20,625 bases of DNA. Source: an uncultured Myxococcales bacterium (lineage in GTDB: Bacteria > Myxococcota_A > Polyangia > Polyangiales > Polyangiaceae). The notes under the pieces are model-generated. The model saw nothing but the letters and a program-made list of their open reading frames with translations. It ran no database searches and was not told where the DNA came from. Position numbers and translations under genes: made by a program. Below, in pieces: positions 14,150 to 20,625 of the stretch. Every line of letters starts with the position of its first letter. Position 1 is the first letter of the stretch. The stretch spans positions 1-20,625 of the forward strand of contig CALKVG010000356.1 in NCBI GenBank assembly GCA_937998045.1. The letters are read 5' to 3'.

Positions 14150-15592
14150 TCAGAAGATGTGATTGAAATTGAGGTACAGACCGTCGTCCTCGTCGCTGAA
14201 ACCGTAGTCGACCATGAGGATGGTCGCTTCGTTCCAGGCCACGCGCAGGCCCAGTCCCTGGGTGCGCTTCCAGCCGGCGAGCGTCGTCTGACCGACGTTG
14301 TCGAAGACCCGGCCGATATCCAGGAAAGGTACCGCGATGAGGGCGAGGCCCTGGTTTAGCACGCGGAACTTGAGAAACGTCCACCGGACCTCCGTGTTGC
14401 TCAGTGCGATGACGGGGCCGACGAAGCGGTTCTGGCGGAAACCGCGCAGCGTGCGGAACCCGCCGAGGCCGGCGTGGTTGTCGTCGATGAACGGGAGCAA
14501 CGCCTCCGAGAAGAAGGGCGTTCCTTTGGTCTGCACCTCGTAGACGCCCCGCTGGGCCAGGACGACGTCGGCGATGCGCGGAATCGGGCTGTAGAAGGCG
14601 CGGACCGAGAGCATGAGGCGCATGTACTGGTACTGAGAGGCGAGCGCCTTGGTGCCGAATTCGCTCGAGAGCTCCGCGTACACTCCGGAGTTGGGGTCGG
14701 GCTCGAAGTCGCGCGAATCGAACGAAAGAGCGAGGCGCAGGACGTTGTCCCAGCCGCCTCCGCAGCCGACGACGAGTCCGGCGGCGCAATCGCGCGAGAG
14801 GAGCGTGGGCGCTTCCGGCGCACGGACGCTGTTGCCGCTCGAGTCGGTCGCGCTGCTCGGCGTGCTCTCACCGCTGTAGTCGTGGAGAGCGATGTACGAG
14901 ATGTTCACGCCGACCATCGATCGGAGCAGGCCGCCGAGCAGGTTGCGCTCGAGCGCGAGCTGGAGCCCCGGGCGCTGGAAGCCGTACACGTTGTATCGCG
15001 CGTACGTCGTGCCGTCGGGGTGTACGGCGGAGGTCGCGCGGTCGTAGTCGCCCATTCGCGAAAAAGTCACGCCGGGGGCCCCGGGATACGAGAGGGGCGC
15101 CAGGCTGCGCGATCCGATACCGAAGTAGGGCCAGTCGGTGTCGGCTTCGAACTCGAGGGTGGCGCGCACGCGGTAATCGGCGTCGGGCAGCGCCGGTGCG
15201 TCGAAGTCGATGACGTGGTCCTGCGCGCCCCCGGTGGTGGCGAACGCCTGCGCGTACACGCGTTCGAGGTACGGCGTGTAGGCAAACAGCGGATCGCTGC
15301 GCTTGCCGTCGTAATAGTAGTAAGCGCGCGCCCCGGCACCGAAACCGAAGTTCGGGTCGTACGCAGCGAGCGGCACGCCCGTCAGATAGGACCCCTCCAC
15401 CTTGCGCGCGTAGTCTTCGTCGGTAAGGCGCTGCTTGGCGGCGAGCCCGGGCGGCGGGCGCGCGGTGGGTACCGCCCGCGGGGGAACAGCCGCCCCGGTC
15501 GTGAGCTCCGTGTCCTGCGCGTGCGCCTGGCGAGGGGCGGTCGCGACCACCCCCGGCGCGAGCGCCAGCAGCGACAAGGCGAGCCGGCGCAT
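14150..15592 (-). CDS. Outer membrane beta-barrel protein, Omp85/surface-antigen-like
   Basis: The 480-residue product has a signal peptide (MRRLALSLLALAPG..., cleavage after AHA near residue 25). A Pro-rich linker follows, then a long series of amphipathic strands with many Tyr, Phe and Arg, and a final Phe (NFNHIF), the standard signal for barrel insertion. GLGGFRTLRGFRQNRFVG (about residue 370-390) matches the 'G-G-x-x-x-x-R-G-(F/Y)' motif of Omp85/bacterial surface antigen barrels. There are no POTRA domains, so it resembles the barrel-only members, whose role is unclear (transport or lipid-related), and is not BamA itself. ATG 15592 starts the signal peptide; the upstream frame extension is intergenic. 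It is divergent from the DUF4333 lipoprotein gene. Confidence 0.85.
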   Translation of the reverse strand: MRRLALSLLALAPGVVATAPRQAHAQDTELTTGAAVPPRAVPTARPPPGLAAKQRLTDEDYARKVEGSYLTGVPLAAYDPNFGFGAGARAYYYYDGKRSDPLFAYTPYLERVYAQAFATTGGAQDHVIDFDAPALPDADYRVRATLEFEADTDWPYFGIGSRSLAPLSYPGAPGVTFSRMGDYDRATSAVHPDGTTYARYNVYGFQRPGLQLALERNLLGGLLRSMVGVNISYIALHDYSGESTPSSATDSSGNSVRAPEAPTLLSRDCAAGLVVGCGGGWDNVLRLALSFDSRDFEPDPNSGVYAELSSEFGTKALASQYQYMRLMLSVRAFYSPIPRIADVVLAQRGVYEVQTKGTPFFSEALLPFIDDNHAGLGGFRTLRGFRQNRFVGPVIALSNTEVRWTFLKFRVLNQGLALIAVPFLDIGRVFDNVGQTTLAGWKRTQGLGLRVAWNEATILMVDYGFSDEDDGLYLNFNHIF

Positions 15593-15633
15593 CCTGGTGT
15601 GCCAATGGTACACGGGACGGGCGAGGCCCAGGA

Positions 15634-15691
15634 GCCGGAGCGAGTCGAACCGCGCGTGTGATGCGTCTTCCAGACTTCCGCCGACTCCGGC
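15634..15691 (-). pseudogene. Possible tRNA-Leu relic without anticodon arm
   Basis: On the minus strand, 15691-15634 begins GCCGGAG and ends CTCCGGC, a perfect 7-base acceptor-like stem. After the 5' strand comes GGCGGAAGTCTGGAAGACGC (15682-15663), very like the D-arm of bacterial tRNA-Leu (GGCGGAA...GGTAGACGC). Near the 3' end is GGTTCGACTC (15651-15642), like a T-loop. The length is only 58 bases: the anticodon arm and variable arm are absent, the T-stem pairs poorly and no CCA follows. It could be a deleted tRNA gene, a mis-assembly, or chance. It sits in the divergent region between 15592 and 15703. Confidence 0.27.
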
Positions 15692-15702
15692 ATTCTTGCA
15701 AC

Positions 15703-16434
15703 ATGAAGACTCTTTGCGCGGTGCGCGTCGCTGCGTCCTCCCGGGCCCTTGCCGTGGCCGTGGCGGCTCTCGTCTCGGGCTGCTCGCCCCCACGGCTCGA
15801 TGCGCCGAAGCTCGAGAAGGAAATCCAGGCCGACATGGCAGCCAAAGGCGTCACGGTAACAGGCACGACCTGTCCCAATGTGATCCTCGCGAAGGGGACG
15901 ACCTTCCAGTGCACGGGACGAGACTCGAATGGCGCGAGCGCGGTGTTCGACGTGACCGCGTCGGGAGATGCAAAGGGCGACGTGGCGTGGAAGGTCCAGG
16001 GCAAGCTGCTCGATGCCCAGAAGCTGGCGGCGGACATCCAGGCCGACATGGCAGCCAAAGGCGTCGCGGTGACCGGCACGACCTGTCCCAAGGTGATCCT
16101 CGCGAAGGGGACGACCTTCCAGTGTATGGGACAGGACTCGAACGGCACGCGCGCGGTGTTCGACGTGATGGCTTCGGGCGACGAGAAGGGCGATGTGACG
16201 TGGAAGCTCGAGGGGAAGTTCGAGAACATGCAGGTCGTCGGGGACCGCCTCGAAAAGTCGCTGTCGTCCGTTGCGCGACAACCGGTGGATGTGACCTGCC
16301 CGAGCAGGAACATCCTCATCCGGCAGGGCGTCACGTTCGAGTGCGACGCCAAGGTCGGCGCGAAGTCGCGAAGGTACATTTTTACGGCAAAGTCCGACCA
16401 GGGCGATTGGGACACCAAGGTCCAGGGCTCCTGA
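15703..16434 (+). CDS. Lipoprotein with three DUF4333-like repeats
   Basis: The 243-residue product has a lipoprotein signal with lipobox LVSGC (Cys27). The mature protein is three tandem repeats of about 70 residues (roughly 32-101, 103-172 and 176-243). Each has a helix, then 'C-P-x-x-x-x-(L/I)-x-x-G-x-x-F-x-C' with two cysteines that probably form a disulfide, and a hydrophobic strand ending in W-x-(V/L). This pattern fits DUF4333, a domain of unknown function best known from actinobacterial envelope proteins. Repeats 1 and 2 are very close in DNA as well as protein (offset exactly 213 bases), so they arose by recent duplication; repeat 3 is diverged. ATG 15703 is used; the in-frame ATG 15658 would lie in the tRNA-like relic. 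Divergent from the barrel gene. Confidence 0.83.
   Translation: MKTLCAVRVAASSRALAVAVAALVSGCSPPRLDAPKLEKEIQADMAAKGVTVTGTTCPNVILAKGTTFQCTGRDSNGASAVFDVTASGDAKGDVAWKVQGKLLDAQKLAADIQADMAAKGVAVTGTTCPKVILAKGTTFQCMGQDSNGTRAVFDVMASGDEKGDVTWKLEGKFENMQVVGDRLEKSLSSVARQPVDVTCPSRNILIRQGVTFECDAKVGAKSRRYIFTAKSDQGDWDTKVQGS
15823..16239 (+). repeat. Tandem coding repeat, 213-base period (two close copies)
   Basis: The segment from about 15823 recurs at about 16036 inside the lipoprotein gene. Long stretches are identical (for example GCCGACATGGCAGCCAAAGG and GTGATCCTCGCGAAGGGGAC in both), with scattered substitutions and no indels, so the reading frame is kept. Repeats of this length can be expanded or collapsed in short-read assembly. 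Confidence 0.85.
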
Positions 16435-16440
16435 GCTCAG

Positions 16441-16473
16441 CGGCTCCGCGCCATGTCGACGCGCGCGGAGCCG
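16441..16473. terminator. Bidirectional hairpin between convergent genes
   Basis: CGGCTCCGCGC (16441-16451) and GCGCGGAGCCG (16463-16473) form a perfect 11-base-pair stem with an 11-base loop. It lies just after the DUF4333 stop (16434) and just past the end of the minus-strand membrane gene (16481), where a shared terminator is expected. No T-run follows on either strand. A palindromic CTGAGCTCAG overlaps the upstream stop codon (16431-16440). Confidence 0.5.
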
Positions 16474-16480
16474 TCGGGCT

Positions 16481-17368
16481 CTACGACTGGACGTCGACGA
16501 TCGCGCTGCTCACTCGGTCCAGAGCCTCGCCCGCGCTTTCGGCGGTTCGAAGTGCCGCGTCGTCGAGACCGAGCTCCGCGGCGCGCGCGGTATCGACGGC
16601 GGCATAGGCGCGGGCGATTGCCGCCACGTGGTCGGCGATGCGCGCGTCGAGCATCGTCAGCACGCCGTCGGCGGCACCCCGCGCCGGGAGCGCACGCACC
16701 GCCCCCGAGCGCTGCACGCGCGCACGCGCCTCGCCGAGGCGGACGAGCGCTCGCCACGTGCGACGCACGGTACGGGAGGTCTCGCCGTCGAGAAGGGCGT
16801 CGTCCGCGTTGCGCCGGAGGTCGGCCCCGGCGCAAAGGGCTCTCTTCGCGGGCTCGTCGACCTCCCGCGAGGCGGCGTCGAGCGCGCTCGCGATCCGATC
16901 GTCGGCGAAGACGACGTGTGGGACCGTGGCGAGGACTGCGGCGACGACGACCGCGACCGCGCGAACCCCGACCGGGGCGTGCGCGAAGGATGCGACGACG
17001 GCGCCCGCGATACCGCCCGCAAGGACCGCGGCCCCCAGGTGCAATAGCTTCGCGGAGCGCCCGCGGACGCGCCCGGTGCGTTCTGCGTACGCGGCGGCCA
17101 GAAGGAGCGCGCCTCCCATCGCGGACGGGCCGGGCGCGAGGACACCGACCACCAGGGCGCCGACCGCGCCGTACGCCGTCGCGACGGCGCTGGCGCCGCC
17201 GCTCGCCGCCGTCGCGAGCAGGAGCACGAGGGCCACGGAGACGAGCGCACCCGCGATGCGAATCGCCGGCTCGCCGACGTATTCGCTCCCGACCATCGAG
17301 TCGAGGGGCCAGAGGGCAAAGAGGAGCGCCGCCGAGGCGCTCGTGACCAGAGGAGGAGATGCCCGCAT
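16481..17368 (-). CDS. Multi-pass membrane protein with helical C-terminal domain
   Basis: The 295-residue product has about five to six hydrophobic segments in residues ~8-153 (for example GALVSVALVLLLATAAS and VRAVAVVVAAVLATVPHVVF). The C-terminal half (~154-295) is soluble, Ala/Arg/Asp/Glu-rich and almost all helical. It has no known catalytic motif and may be a coiled-coil-like interaction domain. I recognise no family. The start at ATG 17368 lies only 9 bases after the stop of the VWA gene (17378), so the two are co-transcribed and probably act together in the membrane (inference). Its 3' end faces the DUF4333 gene across a strong hairpin. Confidence 0.75.
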   Translation of the reverse strand: MRASPPLVTSASAALLFALWPLDSMVGSEYVGEPAIRIAGALVSVALVLLLATAASGGASAVATAYGAVGALVVGVLAPGPSAMGGALLLAAAYAERTGRVRGRSAKLLHLGAAVLAGGIAGAVVASFAHAPVGVRAVAVVVAAVLATVPHVVFADDRIASALDAASREVDEPAKRALCAGADLRRNADDALLDGETSRTVRRTWRALVRLGEARARVQRSGAVRALPARGAADGVLTMLDARIADHVAAIARAYAAVDTARAAELGLDDAALRTAESAGEALDRVSSAIVDVQS

Positions 17369-17377
17369 CGGAGGTCC

Positions 17378-18829
17378 CTAGTAGGCGCTCCGGCCGAGGT
17401 TCGAGCTCTCACGAGCGGCAGCCGCCTTCGCCGCGCGCTTGCCGGAGTCGCTCGACGGCGGGGCCTCGAAGGCCTTCATGTGGCTGTCGTAGGCCTGCGA
17501 CTGCAGCACGAGCGTCGCCGCCGCCTTCGGGGGCGCAGCGGCCGCCGCGCTCGAGAGCGCGCTGATGTTCTGACGGATGAGCGACTGGGCCCTGGTTCGA
17601 TCGCCGTGCGCGTAGGCCTCCGCGGCCTCGAGCTCGCGCTGCGACGAGATGACGCTGGTCGCGCTCGCGAGGACCGCGCCGTCCTCGCCGCTGCGGACCT
17701 CGCCCGCGTCGAGGGTCCCGGCGAGCGAAAGGTCCGGCGCGCGCACGTCGGCGTCCTCCCCGCCCACCCTGTGCCAGAGCGCCTCGGTGGCCACGCGTGC
17801 GACCTCGTTCGGCCCGAGATTCGTCTCCAGCTCCACGACCGAGCGCCGCTCGTCGCCGGCGAAGAGCGACCCCATCTTCAGTGCGACCGAGTCCCCGTCG
17901 AAGCGCGCCGCCGCGCCGATGGCGCGCACGAACCGCGTCCCCCTCGGCAACGCGAGGCGCACCGTCGCGCTCTCCACCGTCGTGGCCGATGCCTCGTGCA
18001 GCTCGCGCGTCAGGAACGTCGCGAGCGCCGCCCCGTCGTTCACGAACGCGAAGTTGCCATGGCCGTCGCGCGCGACCGCGCTCATGTACGACTCGTCGAA
18101 GTCGAGGCCGATGCCCATCGACGACACGGTGATCCCCCGCTCCGCGCTGTCCGACGCGAGCCGCTCGGCCTGAGCGCGGGTGGAGTCCAGCCCGTCGCTC
18201 ACGAGGACGACGCGACGCACGCGGCCCGCCTCGGCCTCGCTCAGCGTGCGCAGCCCCATTTCGAGGCCCCCCGGGATGTTCGTACCGCCGTCCGCGTCGA
18301 GGCGGCGCACCCGGGCCGTTAGCGGCTCGCGCACGTCCCCGAGCCGGGCCAGCGGCTGCACCAGCTCTGCGCTGCTCGAGTACCGTACGAGCGCGATCTC
18401 GTCGGCGTCGCGCATGTCATGAAGCAGACCGAGGACGGCGTCTTTCGCGCGATCGATCTTCTCGCCTTGCATCGATCCGGACGTGTCGAGAACCACCACG
18501 AGCGCGAGGGGCGCTCGTTCGGTAGCGCCGTCGGAGGCATTTGCGACGAGCCGGACCTCCGCGAAGACCGACTCGCTCGTTCCTGCGAGGACCTTCGTAT
18601 GGCTGAGGGCTACCTGCCCGTGCGCACCGGGGCCGGCGAACCGGACCGTGTTCGCGCCGGATGTCGGCTCGCCTCCCACGATCGTTCCGACGCCGACGTG
18701 CAACGGCGGCGCGGCGGTCGACGCGCGCGCAAGAATCAGTCCTCCGGTCGCCAGAACAATCGCACCGATCGCCACGCCGCGCCGAACGTTCGGCGATCGC
18801 AGCCCCCTAATGCCCCCGAGCGATCCCAT
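17378..18829 (-). CDS. Membrane-anchored von Willebrand factor A (VWA) domain protein
   Basis: The 483-residue product has one N-terminal hydrophobic segment (about 17-38), a signal anchor. The VWA domain (about 106-285) has a full metal-ion-dependent adhesion site: DTSGSM (Asp115, Ser117, Ser119), a threonine in GGTNIPGG, and VSDGLDS. It should bind a divalent metal and a partner protein. A beta-rich region (~295-390) follows, then a helical tail with Ala-rich stretches (~400-483). ATG 18829 is preceded at good distance by AAGGAGAGG (18837-18845 region), which supports it; an in-frame GTG two codons upstream is less likely. It forms an operon with the following membrane protein. VWA/membrane pairs occur in diverse envelope and stress systems; the specific role is unknown. 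Confidence 0.87.
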   Translation of the reverse strand: MGSLGGIRGLRSPNVRRGVAIGAIVLATGGLILARASTAAPPLHVGVGTIVGGEPTSGANTVRFAGPGAHGQVALSHTKVLAGTSESVFAEVRLVANASDGATERAPLALVVVLDTSGSMQGEKIDRAKDAVLGLLHDMRDADEIALVRYSSSAELVQPLARLGDVREPLTARVRRLDADGGTNIPGGLEMGLRTLSEAEAGRVRRVVLVSDGLDSTRAQAERLASDSAERGITVSSMGIGLDFDESYMSAVARDGHGNFAFVNDGAALATFLTRELHEASATTVESATVRLALPRGTRFVRAIGAAARFDGDSVALKMGSLFAGDERRSVVELETNLGPNEVARVATEALWHRVGGEDADVRAPDLSLAGTLDAGEVRSGEDGAVLASATSVISSQRELEAAEAYAHGDRTRAQSLIRQNISALSSAAAAAPPKAAATLVLQSQAYDSHMKAFEAPPSSDSGKRAAKAAAARESSNLGRSAY

Positions 18830-19069
18830 GGACACACCTCTCCTTTTCCGACCAGCGCGCCCGTCCGCGGACGACGTCGAACCATCCGGTCGTTCTTGCT
18901 CTACGACGTACGGATCAGCCGAAAGTTTTGCGGGGCGACCCCTCCTTGGTCGATTTCGCTGGGCGCGTCGGCGTTCAAGTCGCGAGTCGTGCGGAAAGCT
19001 CGGCCGTTGGCCGGCCTGCGAGCGCCGCTGGAGCTCGCGACCGCGCTTGCGCGTGGCTAGCGTCACGTC
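18830..19069. promoter_or_regulatory. Divergent intergenic region of 240 bases
   Basis: This gap separates the VWA operon (minus) from the histidine kinase (plus) and should hold both promoters. The ribosome binding site of the VWA gene (AAGGAGAGG) is the only clear signal. I found no sigma-54 box with correct spacing, no riboswitch-like fold and no convincing gene. Confidence 0.3.
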
Positions 19070-20625
19070 ATGTCCTCGTACGACGAACGGCGCGACGGGG
19101 AGCGCCACGCAGCTCCCGTCGCGCCGACGGCGACTCCAGGCATCGACGACTGGCTCCTGCAGGCGCTCGACGCTTCGCCCATCGGGATGGCAATCGACGG
19201 GCCCGATGGCCGCTGGATCCACGTGAACCGGGCGTTCGCGCAGATCGTCGGATATACGCCCGAGGAGCTCGTGGGGCGCCGGTACGAGGACTTGACGCAT
19301 CCCATGGACGTCGACGGCGACCGCGAAGCGATGCGGAAATTCCACCGCGGCGAGGTCGACTCCTACCAGCGCGCCAAGCGGTACGTCCGCAAGGACGGAT
19401 CGTTCGTTTTCGCGCGGCTGACCCTGTCGGTCGCGCGCAAGCGCAACGGAGCGCCGGTGTACGTTCTAGCTCAGGTGGAGGACATCACCGAGCGACTGCG
19501 CGGCGACGGGGCGCTGCGAAGGTCGGAATCGAACTTCCGCCGGCTCTTCGATCAGGCCTCGGACGGCATCTTCATCTCCGACATCGACGGCCGGTACGTC
19601 GACGTGAACGCCGCCGCCTGCCAGATGGTCGGGTACCCGCGCGAGCGGCTGGTCGGCAGGACGATCGCGGACTTCATCCGGACCGAGGACATCCCGTTGC
19701 TCGTCGAGGAGAGGGAGCAGCTCCTCGTCAACGGCCACGCGACGGTGAAGGAGTGGACCATGCGGCGCGCGGATGGCGCGAGCGTTCCCGTCGAGGTGAG
19801 CACCAAGTTCCTCCTCGACGGCAGGCAAGTGGCGTTCGTGCGCGACATCTCCCAGAGAAAGCGCGCGGAGCGGGAACGCGAAGAGTCGCTGCGCTGGGTA
19901 CACGCCGTGCTCGAGCAGTCGCCGGTCGGACTCATTCTGGTGCACGACCCGGAAGCCGAGCGCGTGGACACCAACAGCCGCCTGCAGGAGATGATCGGCG
20001 GGCCGATCGAGACCCCGGAGCAGCTCCACGACCTCTTCCTCAACACGGACGGATCGCCGCTCGATCCGGGCAGCTGCGTCTGTATGCGTGCGCTGCGTGG
20101 CGAACGGCCGACTCCCGTCGAACGCCTCCTGCGCACCAGGCGCGGCGAAACTACGCCCGTCCTCACGTCGTCCGCGCCCATCGTCGACGCCGGCGGAACG
20201 GTGGTGGGTATCGTGCTCGCGGTGCAAGACATCTCGGCCGCCAAGGAGCTCGAACGGCTGCGCGCCGAGTGGAGCTCGGTCGTCGCTCACGACTTACGGC
20301 AGCCGCTGGGGACGATCTCGCTCACGGCGCAGGCGCTGGCGCGCACGACCGACGACAAGCGACTGGCAGCGCACCTCGAACGCATCCGCTCGGCTGCGCA
20401 GCGCCTGAACCGTATGGTCGACGACCTCATGGATCTCTCGCGCCTCGACGCGCACCGCCTCGAGCTCTTGAGGCGGAACGTCGACCTTCCGGCGCTCGTG
20501 CGCGCCAGCGTCGAGCGCATGGCACTCGAGGCGGCGGATCGTCGGTTCGACGTGCGCGTCGAAGGAGACATCCCGGAAATCGACGCCGACCCGGACCGCG
20601 TGGCGCAGGTCATGGAGAACCTGCT
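19070..20625 (+). CDS. Triple-PAS sensor histidine kinase, truncated by window end
   Basis: An ATG at 19070 opens a frame with no stop to the last base (518 codons). PAS 1 spans about residues 28-145 (ALDASPIGMAIDGPDGRWIH ... EDITER), PAS 2 about 155-268 (FRRLFDQASDGIFISDIDGR ... VRDISQRK) and PAS 3 about 276-397 (VLEQSPVGLILVHD ... VQDISAAKE). The dimerisation/phosphoacceptor domain follows with the H-box VVAHDLRQPLG (His407), then MVDDLMDLSRLDAHRLEL. The ATPase domain begins with the N-box start VMENLL at the cut. There is no signal peptide or membrane segment in the visible part, so it is a cytoplasmic sensor of an unknown cue. A cysteine pair in PAS 3 (SCVCM) is unusual and might bind metal or sense redox (speculative). 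The response regulator is not in the window. Confidence 0.93.
   Translation, partial: MSSYDERRDGERHAAPVAPTATPGIDDWLLQALDASPIGMAIDGPDGRWIHVNRAFAQIVGYTPEELVGRRYEDLTHPMDVDGDREAMRKFHRGEVDSYQRAKRYVRKDGSFVFARLTLSVARKRNGAPVYVLAQVEDITERLRGDGALRRSESNFRRLFDQASDGIFISDIDGRYVDVNAAACQMVGYPRERLVGRTIADFIRTEDIPLLVEEREQLLVNGHATVKEWTMRRADGASVPVEVSTKFLLDGRQVAFVRDISQRKRAEREREESLRWVHAVLEQSPVGLILVHDPEAERVDTNSRLQEMIGGPIETPEQLHDLFLNTDGSPLDPGSCVCMRALRGERPTPVERLLRTRRGETTPVLTSSAPIVDAGGTVVGIVLAVQDISAAKELERLRAEWSSVVAHDLRQPLGTISLTAQALARTTDDKRLAAHLERIRSAAQRLNRMVDDLMDLSRLDAHRLELLRRNVDLPALVRASVERMALEAADRRFDVRVEGDIPEIDADPDRVAQVMENL

Noticed and set aside
19021..19060. Sigma-54-like promoter before the histidine kinase
   Set aside because: GG and GC elements are present but 17 bases apart, not the required 10.

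Overview
The window looks like a metagenomic or draft contig from a high-GC, Gram-negative, myxobacterium-like organism (Myxococcota, probably class Polyangia). This is inferred from gene style, not from a marker gene. The signs are very strong G/C bias at third codon positions, a transmembrane Ser/Thr kinase with a long Ser/Pro/Ala-rich tail, lipoproteins with aspartate-rich linkers and Cys-repeat (N-C-G-x-C-G) modules, a multi-PAS histidine kinase, a beta-barrel outer membrane protein and a VWA protein. The first 47 bases are not biological: they are an Illumina Nextera i5 adapter with index, left on the contig end.

Layout. At 48-2279 (minus strand) there is a probable operon: a 167-residue unknown protein, a two-domain PPK2-type polyphosphate:AMP phosphotransferase, and the first 46 codons of a lipoprotein cut by the contig end. 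At 2397-5026 (plus) a secreted HEAT-repeat protein is coupled by an ATGA overlap to a PQQ-propeller lipoprotein. At 5193-9440 (plus) three overlapping genes encode a transmembrane Ser/Thr kinase, a periplasmic TPR/PEGA-like protein and a Cys-repeat lipoprotein with a lectin-like C-terminus. At 9472-12014 a LysR regulator diverges from a YceI-pirin operon, with an inverted repeat between them. A SAM methyltransferase (minus) overlaps the 3' end of the pirin gene.

From 12670 to 14149 lies a low-density patch with a small membrane protein gene (13074-13583) flanked by gene remnants: a frameshifted chitobiase-C-terminal-like domain, a broken kinase/macro-domain piece, and an orphan C-terminal reading frame. 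From 14150 on come an outer membrane barrel protein (minus), a divergent lipoprotein with three DUF4333-like repeats (plus), a two-gene VWA/membrane-protein operon (minus), and a triple-PAS histidine kinase (plus) that runs off the window end. A tRNA-Leu-like relic without an anticodon arm may lie between the barrel gene and the DUF4333 gene.

How the genes may work together (inference): most products are cell-envelope, sensing or signalling proteins. The kinase/TPR/Cys-repeat trio is the best candidate for an undescribed system: a kinase whose outer tail is made together with a periplasmic TPR protein and a surface lipoprotein. The LysR/YceI/pirin set is a plausible stress-response unit. No CRISPR array, complete mobile element, rRNA or intact tRNA was seen.
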